Below, in pieces: positions 44,620 to 53,297 of a DNA stretch of 64,000 bases (position 1 is the stretch's first letter; the number at the start of each line of letters is the position of its first letter). The stretch covers positions 38,177 through 102,176 of the forward strand of contig NZ_DF238892.1 in the NCBI RefSeq assembly GCF_000400995.2. Reading direction: 5' to 3'. The notes below the pieces were generated by a model that made no database searches, was not told the origin of the DNA, and saw only the letters and a program-made list of their open reading frames with translations. This DNA is from Acidovorax sp. MR-S7 (lineage in GTDB: Bacteria; Pseudomonadota; Gammaproteobacteria; Burkholderiales; Burkholderiaceae_C). The position numbers were made by a program, and so were the translations under genes.

Positions 44620-47593
44620 ATGCCACGCCGCTCAATCCTGTCCGCCACCGAGCGCGAAAGTCTGCTGGCACTGCCAGATGCCAAAGACGAACTGATACGG
44701 CACTACACGTTCAACGAAACCGACCTGTCGGTGATCCGTCAGCGTCGCGGCGCCGCGAATCGATTGGGCTTCGCCGTGCAGCTTTGCTACTTGCGATTCC
44801 CTGGCATCTTCTTGGGCGTCGATGAACCTCCATTTCCGCCCCTGCTGCGCATGGTGGCCGCACAACTCAAGGTGCCGGTGGAAAGCTGGAACGATTACGG
44901 CCAGCGCGAGCAGACACGGCGGGAGCACTTGGTCGAGCTGCAAACGGTGTTTGGATTCAAGCCCTTCACCATGAGTCACTACCGGCAAGCAGTGCATACA
45001 TTGACCGAACTGGCCTTGTAAACAGACAAAGGCATTGTGCTGGCCAGCACCCTTGTTGAAAACCTGCGGCGGCAGAGCATCATCCTACCCGCCATGAATG
45101 CCATCGAGCGCGCAAGCGCCGAGGCCATTACCCGTGCCAACCGGAGCATCCATGCGGCATTGGCCGATTCCTTGATACCTGTCCATCGCCAGCGCCTGGA
45201 CGAACTGCTCAAGCGCAAGGATGGTAGCAAAATGACGTGGCTAGCGTGGCTGCGCCAATCGCCCGCCAAGCCGAACTCGCGCCACATGCTTGAACACATC
45301 GAACGCCTCAAAGCCTGGCAGGCGCTTGACTTACCTGCTGGCATCGAACGGCAGGTACACCAAAACCGCTTGCTCAAGATCGCCCGCGAGGGCGGCCAGA
45401 TGACGCCCGCCGACCTGGCCAAGTTCGAGTCGCAGCGGCGTTACGCCACCTTGGTAGCACTGGCCATCGAGGGCATGGCCACCGTCACTGATGAAATCAT
45501 CGACCTTCACGACCGCATCATCGGCAAGCTGTTCAATGCGGCCAAGAACAAGCATCAACAGCAGTTCCAGGCTTCCGGCAAGGCGATCAACGACAAGGTG
45601 CGGATGTATGGGCGCATCGGTCAGGCGCTGATTGAAGCCAAACAAAGCGGCGGCGATCCGTTCGCCGCCATCGAAGCGGTCATGCCGTGGGACACCTTCG
45701 CCGCCAGCGTCACCGAGGCGCAAACGCTGGCGCGGCCTGCCGATTTTGATTTCCTGCACCATATCGGCGAGAGTTACGCCACGCTGCGCCGCTATGCGCC
45801 GCAGTTCCTGGACGTGCTCAAACTGCGCGCCGCGCCCACCGCCAAGGGTGTGCTCGATGCCATCGACGTGCTGCGCGGCATGAACAGCGACAGCGCGCGC
45901 AAGGTGCCCGCCGATGCGCCAACCGCATTCATCAAGCCGCGCTGGGCAAAGCTGGTTCTGACCGACGAGGGTATTGACCGGCGTTACTACGAGTTATGCG
46001 CCCTGTCGGAGCTGAAGAACGCACTGCGCTCTGGTGATGTTTGGGTGCAGGGTTCGCGCCAGTTCAAGGACTTCGACGAATACCTGGTGCCGATCGAGAA
46101 GTTCGCCACCCTGAAGCTGGCCAGCGAATTGCCACTGGCCGTGGCCACCGACTGCGACCAATATCTGCATGACCGACTGGAATTATTGGAGGCGCAACTC
46201 GCCACAGTCAACCGCATGGCGGCGACCAACGACTTACCGGATGCCATCATCACCACTGCATCGGGCCTGAAGATCACGCCGCTGGACGCAGCGGTGCCAG
46301 ACGCCGCGCAAGCCTTGATTGACCAGTCGGCGATGTTGCTGCCGCACCTCAAGATCACCGAGTTGCTGATGGAGGTCGATGAATGGACGGGCTTCACGCG
46401 CCACTTCACACACCTGAAGACCGGCGACACGGCCAAGGACAAAACCTTGCTGATGACGACGATTCTGGCTGATGGTATCAATCTTGGGCTCACCAAGATG
46501 GCCGAGTCCTGCCCTGGCACCACCTACGCCAAGCTGTCTTGGCTGCAAGCCTGGCACGTTCGCGACGAAACCTATTCGACGGCGCTGGCCGAGCTGGTGA
46601 ACGCACAGTTTCGACAACCCTTCGCCGGAAACTGGGGCGACGGCACCACGTCATCGTCGGACGGCCAGAACTTCCGAACCGGCAGCAAGGCAGAGAGCAC
46701 CGGGCATATCAATCCGAAGTATGGAAGTAGCCCTGGGCGGACGTTCTATACCCATATCTCCGACCAATACGCGCCCTTCAGCGCCAAGGTGGTCAACGTC
46801 GGCTTGCGCGACTCGACCTATGTGCTCGATGGCCTGCTGTACCACGAGTCTGACTTGCGTATCGAGGAACACTACACCGACACGGCGGGCTTCACCGATC
46901 ATGTGTTCGGCCTGATGCACTTTCTGGGATTCCGGTTCGCGCCGCGCATCCGCGACCTGGGCGACACCAAGCTGTTCATTCCCAAGGGCGATACTGCCTA
47001 CGATGCACTCAAGCCGATGATTAGCAGCGACAGGCTGAACATCAAGGCTATTCGCGCTCATTGGGATGAAATCCTACGGCTGGCCACTTCGATCAAGCAG
47101 GGCACGGTGACGTGCCTCGCTGATGCTGCGCAAGCTCGGCAGCTATCCGCGCCAAAACGGCTTGGCCGTCGCCCTGCGCGAGCTGGGGCGCATCGAGCGC
47201 ACGCTGTTCATTCTGGATTGGCTGCAAAGCGTGGAGCTGCGCCGCCGCGTCCATGCGGGGCTGAATAAGGGCGAGGCGCGCAACGCGCTGGCCAGGGCGG
47301 TCTTCTTCTACCGATTGGGTGAAATCCGCGACCGCAGTTTTGAGCAGCAGCGCTACCGGGCCAGCGGCCTCAATCTGGTGACGGCGGCCATCGTGTTGTG
47401 GAACACGGTCTATCTGGAGCGTGCCACCAGTGCTTTGCGTGCCCACGGCAAGGCGCTGGACGACACGTTGCTGCAATATCTGTCACCGCTGGGGTGGGAG
47501 CATATCAACCTGACCGGCGATTACCTATGGCGCAGCAGTGCCAAGGTCGGTGCGGGGAAGTTCAGGCCATTGCGACCGCTGCCACCGGCTTAG
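44620..47593 (+). pseudogene. tnpA: Tn21-type transposase, inactivated by nonsense and frameshift
   Basis: Full-length Tn3-family transposase sequence (about 988 codons) but broken twice. TAA at 45019-45021 interrupts ...HTLTELAL just before TDKGIVLAS, where relatives have Gln. A 1-nt insertion near 47112 (GTGACGTGCCTCG) shifts the frame before [13 protein letters not shown]; the last about 160 codons continue in the other frame to TAG 47593. The DDE core region ([23 protein letters not shown]) is otherwise preserved. Movement now would need transposase in trans. Confidence 0.93.
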
Positions 47594-47626
47594 CGTGCTT
47601 TATTTTCCGTTTTCTGAGACGACCTC
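47589..47626 (-). repeat. Right terminal inverted repeat of the Tn3-family transposon
   Basis: Reverse complement begins GAGGTCGTCTCAGAAAACGG and ends GCACGCTAAG. The outermost GGGG has become GAGG. The target duplication TAGCA follows at 47627-47631. The repeat overlaps the last codons of tnpA, as in Tn21 relatives. Confidence 0.95.
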
Positions 47627-47633
47627 TAGCAGG

Positions 47634-48056
47634 TCAGAACGCCAATGTCTTCACGCCGGGCTTGAGCAGATGGGCTGCCACATCTGCAGGTTTGGCTGCC
47701 GTGACACCCGCCAGCAGGTCCGTCGGCTGCTTGCCGGTGTTGGGCAGGTACAGCGCGCAGACTTCCACCTTCGCGCCACCTTTGATAATCCCTTGCAGCA
47801 TTTGCTGCGGCGTGACGTTGCGGGGCTTGAGGGTTGGCTGAGCTTTGCCGTCTTGGCTGCTCAAGGCGATGTCGCCGGCCGCGTCACAGAGCAACACCCG
47901 TACCGATGCTTTCTGTTCGAGGGCCTGACCTGCCAGCACCAGGCCGGCTCCCTGGGCCATGGGACTTGATGAATGGATCGACACAAAGAGTTCCTCGGCT
48001 TGGGCGGCTGTGGCCGCGCAGGCGAGCGCGAGGGCGAGTGCGATGGACTTTTTCAT
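47634..48056 (-). CDS. Periplasmic DsrE-family protein
   Basis: 140 aa with a signal peptide (MKKSIALALALACAATAAQA). The mature part resembles DsrE-fold proteins: LFVSIHSSSPMAQGAGLVLA, VRVLLCDAAGDIAL, CALYLPNTG; two cysteines sit in beta-strand-proximal positions (VLLCD, VEVCAL). Possible periplasmic sulfur carrier. Last gene of the Rieske/flavoprotein group; the Tn3-family transposon sits 3 nt past its stop codon. Confidence 0.82.
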   Translation of the reverse strand: MKKSIALALALACAATAAQAEELFVSIHSSSPMAQGAGLVLAGQALEQKASVRVLLCDAAGDIALSSQDGKAQPTLKPRNVTPQQMLQGIIKGGAKVEVCALYLPNTGKQPTDLLAGVTAAKPADVAAHLLKPGVKTLAF

Positions 48057-48098
48057 AGGAAGGCTCCTTGGTTGGAAGAAACACGCACGGGCACCCCG

Positions 48099-48644
48099 TC
48101 AAGGCGGGGCAATGCCCAGGCTGCGGCGCAGCGATGCCGCGTCGGGCAGGTATTCGATGGTTTGGACACGCTGTTGCTCCAGCGCAATCAGCGTGACCTC
48201 CTTAGGCTTTCGGGGCAGATGACTCGTGATTTCGGAGTTCTGGACCAAGCCGACTTGGAAGGGCAAATCACGCATCTTGGGAAGCGCAAACATGCGGGTC
48301 ACCATCGCAGGCATGGCACTGATGTCCGCGATATAGACGAGCCGACGCTCAGCGAAAATGGATGGGTGCGGACGCAACGCACCGCTCACGATGTCGCTGG
48401 CCGTCTTGTCGGCCGCAAAAACGACAAAACGAGTGGACGCCTCGATGCTCACTTGGCGCTCGTGCTTGTCCACAACGCTCAGGGCTGGCAAGAGACTTCC
48501 CGGAGCCAAGGGCGCTGCCAATAGTGGGGTGGAGGCGCCTCCAACGACCACTGCGAGCAGGATCAGCGAGATCCGCCGGCGGGCGATACCTCTGTTGGCC
48601 TTCGCCAGCGGTCTGTGTGCATAGGGGATGGTTTGGGGATTCAT
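48099..48644 (-). CDS. Secreted thioredoxin-fold-like protein of unknown function
   Basis: 181 aa. N-terminal membrane or signal segment (ISLILLAVVVGGASTPLLAAP), then APGSLLPALSVVDKHERQVSI and FVVFAADKTASDI, which look like a peroxiredoxin/TlpA fold without any CxxC or peroxidatic Cys. Not confidently recognised. It overlaps the SQR-like gene by 4 nt, so is probably a partner of it. Confidence 0.7.
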   Translation of the reverse strand: MNPQTIPYAHRPLAKANRGIARRRISLILLAVVVGGASTPLLAAPLAPGSLLPALSVVDKHERQVSIEASTRFVVFAADKTASDIVSGALRPHPSIFAERRLVYIADISAMPAMVTRMFALPKMRDLPFQVGLVQNSEITSHLPRKPKEVTLIALEQQRVQTIEYLPDAASLRRSLGIAPP

Positions 48645-49786
48645 CGGTACTGCCTGAGATAGTTCCACTCGAAGCCACGCTTGGCCCAATGGAATAAACG
48701 GGTCGAAGGCAGCAGTACATTGCGCTGCGGGGTGCGCCACACCAGAGTTCCATGATCGATCGCATCCACGATGCAGATCAGCTCGACACGGAACGTCTCG
48801 CTCGATGGGCGGCCGTCCAGGTCGGCAATCAGATTGGCTGCCGCGGCCTTCGCCTGCAGGTCCGCCATGTGGGCCTGCTTGGGCATCCAGTCCGGGCCAG
48901 GGAAGCTGCCCGAGTCGCCGACCACGACCACGCGCTCGAAGCCAGGCACCCGGCAATGCGCATCGGCCTGCACCAGGCCGCCTGGGGACCGAGGGAGCGT
49001 CGTTGCATCAAACCAGGTGTTGCCGGTCATGCCGGGCATGAAGAGGATCAGGTCCGCTGCGAACGATCCGCCTTCCGTCACAACCTGGTCAGCCTCGAAC
49101 CGCACCAGCTTGTGGCCCAGGTGGGTCCGGATGCCTCGCCGTTCCATTTCTCGGAGCAGGTGCTTCACCGTCTTCATGCCGAGACGGTTGCCGGGCTCGG
49201 AGGACGGGTTGAAGAAAACGAGATCGAAGTGCTGGCGCCGGCCCTCCCGTTTGAGCTGCTCATCGATGCCGAACAGGAACTCGAACATCGGGCCGCCGCG
49301 CACCGCACTGGGCTCATTCGGATTTCCCGCGAAGCCGACGGCGATCGTGCCGCCGGTCATTTCGCGCAGTCGATCGCGGATGCGTTCTGCCGCTGAGATG
49401 CCTTCGCAGGGTGTGATGGCATGCTCGATGCCGGGCAGCTTCTTGATGAAGCGCCCGCCGGTGGCGAGAACCAGGCCGTCGTTGACGACATCGCCGGTGC
49501 TCGTCTGCACGGTGCGGCCGTTATCGGCGAGGCCCGTGACTTCGGCCGGGACAAAGCGCACGCGCTGGCGCTGCAGAAAGCCGTCCAACGGCACGATCAG
49601 ATCCTCACGGCGGCGCAAGCCGCTCGGGATCCAGATGATGCCTGGAAGGTAGTGCAGTTCCGGGCGCGGTGCGACCAGCGTGATCTGCGCCGCGGGATCA
49701 CGGCGCCGCAGTTCGCGGATCGTCGACAGGCCGGCAAAGCCCGCACCCAGGACCACAATGTGTCGGGGATTCTGCGCGGTCGTCAT
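48641..49786 (-). CDS. SQR-like FAD/NAD(P)-dependent oxidoreductase
   Basis: 381 aa. FAD motif IVVLGAGFAGLSTIREL, LHYLPGIIWIPSGLRRRED, LVLATGGRF, VVVVGDSGSFPGPDWMPKQAHMA. The C-terminus is amphipathic and aromatic (FHWAKRGFEWNYLRQYR), as in membrane-bound type II NADH dehydrogenases and sulfide:quinone oxidoreductases. No Tat or Sec signal. It may pass electrons to quinone; whether the donor is sulfide, NADH or another compound is open. Confidence 0.8.
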   Translation of the reverse strand: MTTAQNPRHIVVLGAGFAGLSTIRELRRRDPAAQITLVAPRPELHYLPGIIWIPSGLRRREDLIVPLDGFLQRQRVRFVPAEVTGLADNGRTVQTSTGDVVNDGLVLATGGRFIKKLPGIEHAITPCEGISAAERIRDRLREMTGGTIAVGFAGNPNEPSAVRGGPMFEFLFGIDEQLKREGRRQHFDLVFFNPSSEPGNRLGMKTVKHLLREMERRGIRTHLGHKLVRFEADQVVTEGGSFAADLILFMPGMTGNTWFDATTLPRSPGGLVQADAHCRVPGFERVVVVGDSGSFPGPDWMPKQAHMADLQAKAAAANLIADLDGRPSSETFRVELICIVDAIDHGTLVWRTPQRNVLLPSTRLFHWAKRGFEWNYLRQYR

Positions 49787-49892
49787 GGCAGTGCGTTCGA
49801 GGCGTCCCCTGCAAGATCAGCAGGCACCGGGGGCAACGCGGTGAACCTCGCGCCGGACAGGGATATGGATTGCGACACGGTTGGATTCCCTC

Positions 49893-50498
49893 TCAGGCCG
49901 ACTCGTCGCCGATGACGATACGTGCGTCGCTCAGAAAACGGTGTGGCGGGATTTCTAGATTGGTGGGTGCCGGCTTGTTCTTGAACACCCGACCGGCGAG
50001 GTCGAAGGTCGAGCCGTGGCAGGGGCAGAAGAACCCCCCTTGCCAGTCTTCGCCAACGCTCGGGTTGGAAGTGCCCGCAGCCACCGCGCTGGGAGAACAC
50101 CCGAGATGGGTGCAGATCCCGATGGCAACGAATAGGTCTTGTCGCTCGGAGCGGCCGGGATTGCGCAGGGCTTCCGGCAAGGCATCCTTGCTGGAGTTGG
50201 GGTCGGCGAGCTTGTCGTCCTGCCCGCTGAGTGCGGCGATCATTTCCGGCGTGCGTCGCATGATCCATACGGGCTTGCCCCGCCATTCGACCGTCTTCAA
50301 TCCGCCGGGCGGGATGTCCGCCAGGTCGACTTCGACCGCCGCGCCCGCTGCTCTTGCCCGTTCACTGGGCGCGAAACTAGAGACGAAGGGGATGGCGGTC
50401 GCCGCGGCCGCAACACCGCCGGCCGCAGTCGTGGCGATCAGCCATGCGCGGCGCTCAGGATCCATGGCGCTGGAAGGAGGAAGGGCAAGGTCGCTCAT
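49893..50498 (-). CDS. Rieske iron-sulfur protein (ubiquinol-cytochrome c reductase type), orphan
   Basis: 201 aa. Tat-like anchor (DPERRAWLIATTAAGGVAAA), then the Rieske fold with cluster motifs CTHLGC (129-134) and CPCHGS (158-163), all ligands present. It closely resembles PetA of bc1 complexes, but no cytochrome b or c1 gene adjoins it. Instead it heads a run with an SQR-like flavoprotein, a thioredoxin-fold-like protein and DsrE. It could substitute into the host bc1 complex or form a separate electron path. Confidence 0.9.
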   Translation of the reverse strand: MSDLALPPSSAMDPERRAWLIATTAAGGVAAAATAIPFVSSFAPSERARAAGAAVEVDLADIPPGGLKTVEWRGKPVWIMRRTPEMIAALSGQDDKLADPNSSKDALPEALRNPGRSERQDLFVAIGICTHLGCSPSAVAAGTSNPSVGEDWQGGFFCPCHGSTFDLAGRVFKNKPAPTNLEIPPHRFLSDARIVIGDESA

Positions 50499-50725
50499 GT
50501 CGGGCTCCTGGTGCGCGGCTGACGATGCAACCGCATAGGGGCTGAGGGCTGGTCCGGTGGCCGGTGCGCCAAAGCGCTTGCGCGGCACAGGCTGAACCGG
50601 ACACCGGACACCGGCCGCAGGCTGGACGGCGGTTCGACGCGAGAGCGCAGATGACGCGCCCAGCCTCCTCCGGCAGCCCAGATCCCACGACGCGGGGCTG
50701 CGGCCTTTCGGTCGCAGCGGCGGAC

Positions 50726-51370
50726 TTAAAGGCTCTTCGTCGAGAAGTACCAGTCCGTGGTCTTGTAGCCTTCGCCCATACGCTGCTTGATGGCGTCGGG
50801 ACTCTTGGGTGGGGGAACGATCACATCGCATCCCGGCGTCCACCCCTCGGGGGTCGCCACCTGGTTGGCGTCGCTCGTTTGCATGGCCGTGAGCAGGCGC
50901 ACGAACTCGTCGATCGAGCGGCCGTTGCTCATGGGGTAATACACCATGGCGCGCAGGATGCCGTTCGGATCGATGAAGAACGTCGCGCGCACGGCCTGCG
51001 TGTCGGCTGCGCCCGGGTGCACCATTCCATAGGCACGGGCCACGTCCATCTTGATGTCCTCGATGATCGGGAAGCTGATCTCGACGCCGAACTTCTCCTG
51101 GATGTTCTGCGTCCAGGCCAGGTGCGAGTACAGGCTGTCGATGGACAGGCCGATCAGTTCGCAGTTCATGCCGCGGAACGTGTCGGCGGCCTTCTGGAAG
51201 CCGATGAACTCGGTGGTGCAGACCGGCGTGAAGTCAGCCGGGTGCGAGAACAGGATCAACCACTTGCCCTTGTAGTCCGCCAGGCTGCGCTCGCCGTGGG
51301 TGGTCTTGGCCTTGAAGTCCGGGGCAGGTTCGTTGAGACGGGGGAAGGCGACAGGTGCGATGTCTTGCAT
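50726..51370 (-). CDS. 1-Cys peroxiredoxin (Prx6/AhpC-TSA family)
   Basis: 214 aa. Peroxidatic C51 in HPADFTPVCTTEF; Prx6-type C-terminal extension (DANQVATPEGWTPGCDVIVPPP). Reduces peroxides with thiols. The ATG lies about 45 bp downstream of the ATATTAG-N6-CTAAATTAG motif, so it is probably in the same ArsR regulon as the persulfide dioxygenase. Cys persulfides are plausible substrates as well (inference). Confidence 0.93.
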   Translation of the reverse strand: MQDIAPVAFPRLNEPAPDFKAKTTHGERSLADYKGKWLILFSHPADFTPVCTTEFIGFQKAADTFRGMNCELIGLSIDSLYSHLAWTQNIQEKFGVEISFPIIEDIKMDVARAYGMVHPGAADTQAVRATFFIDPNGILRAMVYYPMSNGRSIDEFVRLLTAMQTSDANQVATPEGWTPGCDVIVPPPKSPDAIKQRMGEGYKTTDWYFSTKSL

Positions 51371-51414
51371 GATGACCTCTTCAGTTGAAGGTTGTGTGTC
51401 GAAGTGACCATCAT

Positions 51415-51436
51415 ATATTAGTTGATTCTAAATTAG
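51415..51436. promoter_or_regulatory. Operator-like motif ATATTAG-N6-CTAAATTAG, copy 2
   Basis: Upstream of the peroxiredoxin gene; identical in its 16 fixed bases to 35839-35860, differing only in the 6-bp spacer. It is the only recognisable element in the 329-bp gap 51371-51699; I saw no gene in the rest. Confidence 0.75.
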
Positions 51437-51699
51437 AAGATATTGAAATAAAAGTATTGAAGTCATTGTTGTCGCCTATCAAGGAGCAACGATGTAGCGG
51501 GCAGACAGCCAGGAGTGCACACCAAGCCTGGGGGCGCAGGACCGAGTAGGGGCGGCAGCACGGCCGGCCAAGCGCCGAGGAGACCTCGGCATGTTGACGT
51601 GCGGTGACAAGCAGGATGAAACCTGTCTAGGCCTGGGCTGCGGCAGTCTCCTCCGTTCACCCGCGCGGGCGGTCTGCGATCGATGGCGGCAGACCCAGC

Positions 51700-52095
51700 T
51701 CAGTGCGCTTTGGTTCGCCTGTGTGGGGCTCCGGCGAAGGCGGCCTGCGCCTTCGCCTTGCGCTCGAACTGCCTGGCGATGTTGCCGCAGACCAGGTCGC
51801 ACAAGGAATAAACGGACTTGTCCGCGATGCTGTAGATGGCGCTGTTTCCGCGGCTTTCGCGTGCCACCAGACCGTGCTGGGTCAGCAGCGTCAAGTGCCG
51901 CGAGATGTTGGCCGAGCTGTAGCCACACAACTGGGCGAGTTCGCCCACGCTGCGCTCCTGCTTGCGCAGCAGGTTGAGGATCTGCAGCCGCGTTGGCTCG
52001 GACAGCGCCTGGAAGTACGCCGCCACCTGTTCCAGCGCCTCGTCGGGAAGGTCTTCCATATGTGTTGAGCATGCCAAGGATAGATGGGTAGACAT
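51700..52095 (-). CDS. ArsR/SmtB-family repressor (third in the island)
   Basis: 131 aa from ATG 52093-52095 with GAGG upstream; ATGs at 52132-52137 have no ribosome-binding site. Helix-turn-helix GELAQLCGYSSANISRHLTLL. Cysteines at 9, 57, 99 and 103 (SLCDLVCGN) differ from the two-Cys BigR pattern and suggest another metal- or thiol-sensing site. Divergent from the RND pump operon, which it probably represses. Confidence 0.87.
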   Translation of the reverse strand: MSTHLSLACSTHMEDLPDEALEQVAAYFQALSEPTRLQILNLLRKQERSVGELAQLCGYSSANISRHLTLLTQHGLVARESRGNSAIYSIADKSVYSLCDLVCGNIARQFERKAKAQAAFAGAPHRRTKAH

Positions 52096-52221
52096 GATGC
52101 CTCGGATCTTGATGATCTGCTTGTCTGTGAGCATCATGGTACTTGACTATTTAGCTATGTGCGCAAATAATGACTGAAATTTCTTCGCACTCGACAGCGC
52201 TCCTAACAGAAAGTGCCCTCC

Positions 52222-53289
52222 ATGCGCCACACCAGCTACACCCTTTGCATCGCGGCTTTCGCCTTGATGGCGAGCCTGACTGCCTCCGCCCAGACGCCGC
52301 CCCAGCCGTTGAAGGCTACCGCGGCAGTGGCCACTGCGGGCACGACGACTTCGGCCTTCGATGGCGTCGTCGAAGCTGTTCGCCAGACGGTGATCGCGGC
52401 GCAGGTGCCCGGTGCGGTCATCCAGTTGGATGTCAAAGTAGGCGATCGTGTGAAAGCGGGCCAGGTGCTGCTGCGCATCGACGCCCGGGCGGCTGAGCAG
52501 AATGCCGCCGCCAGCGATGCCCAGGTGCAGGCAGCACGGTCATCCCTGGATCTGGCGACGAAGGACTTTGAGCGTCAGCAGCGGCTGTTCCAGAAGAACT
52601 ACATCAGCCAGGCGGCCATGGAGCGCGCCGAGTCGGCTTACAAGTCGGCCCAAGCCCAGGCCAATGCGCTGCTCGCGCAGGCCAGTGCGTCGCGCACGCA
52701 GAGCGGCTACCACGTCGTGCGCGCACCCTTCGCGGGTGTGGTGTCCGAAGTGCCGGTATCCCTGGGCGACATGGCCATGCCTGGCCGGCCTCTGCTCACC
52801 CTGTATGACCCGACGGCTCTGCGCGTCACGGCGGCTGTGCCGCAGTCGGTGACGGCGCGCATGCCGGCCGATCCGAAGCTGCGCATCGAACTGCCCGGCC
52901 TGTCGGCGGCGAGTGCATGGGTGGTCCCTGGAAAGGTCCAACTGCTGCCCACCGTCGATGCAGCGACGCACACTGTGCAGTTGCGTGCCGAACTGCCTGG
53001 TGGCGTGGGCGCTACCGTCGCGCCCGGCATGTTCGCGCGGCTGTGGCTGCCGCTGGCACGCAGCGATGCCCCCGGTACAGCGCCAGGCGCTCTCCTGTCC
53101 GTGCCCGTGGAAGCCATCGTGCGTCGCGCCGAACTCACCGGCTTGTATGTACTGAATCCGCAAGGCAAACCCGTACTGCGCCAAGTCCGCCTCGGGCGGG
53201 CCACCGATGGCCGCGTCGAGATCCTGTCCGGACTGATGCCCGGTGAGCAGGTCGTGACCGATCCGCAATCCGCCGCGCGCGTGCGTTGA
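52222..53289 (+). CDS. RND efflux periplasmic adaptor protein
   Basis: 355 aa with a signal peptide (AAFALMASLTASA). Split lipoyl motif (PGAVIQLDVKVGDRVKAGQVL; HVVRAPFAGVVSEVPVSLGD), coiled-coil hairpin about 95-150, beta-barrel and membrane-proximal domains ending LSGLMPGEQVVTDP. First gene of the pump operon; divergent from the ArsR at 52095. Confidence 0.93.
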   Translation: MRHTSYTLCIAAFALMASLTASAQTPPQPLKATAAVATAGTTTSAFDGVVEAVRQTVIAAQVPGAVIQLDVKVGDRVKAGQVLLRIDARAAEQNAAASDAQVQAARSSLDLATKDFERQQRLFQKNYISQAAMERAESAYKSAQAQANALLAQASASRTQSGYHVVRAPFAGVVSEVPVSLGDMAMPGRPLLTLYDPTALRVTAAVPQSVTARMPADPKLRIELPGLSAASAWVVPGKVQLLPTVDAATHTVQLRAELPGGVGATVAPGMFARLWLPLARSDAPGTAPGALLSVPVEAIVRRAELTGLYVLNPQGKPVLRQVRLGRATDGRVEILSGLMPGEQVVTDPQSAARVR

Positions 53290-53297
53290 GGCCGGTC

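Larger units (their letters stand above)
38141..47626. mobile_element. Tn21-subgroup Tn3-family transposon carrying an ABC efflux operon
   Basis: 9,486 bp with 38-bp inverted repeats of Tn21/Tn501 type and a perfect 5-bp target duplication TAGCA (38136-38140 and 47627-47631). Contents: tetR, membrane-fusion protein, ABC permease, ABC ATPase, cytochrome c, outer-membrane channel, res, tnpR, broken tnpA. It inserted just after the stop codon of the DsrE gene at 47634, leaving that gene intact. Base composition of the passenger genes looks less GC-rich than the flanks. Confidence 0.96.
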
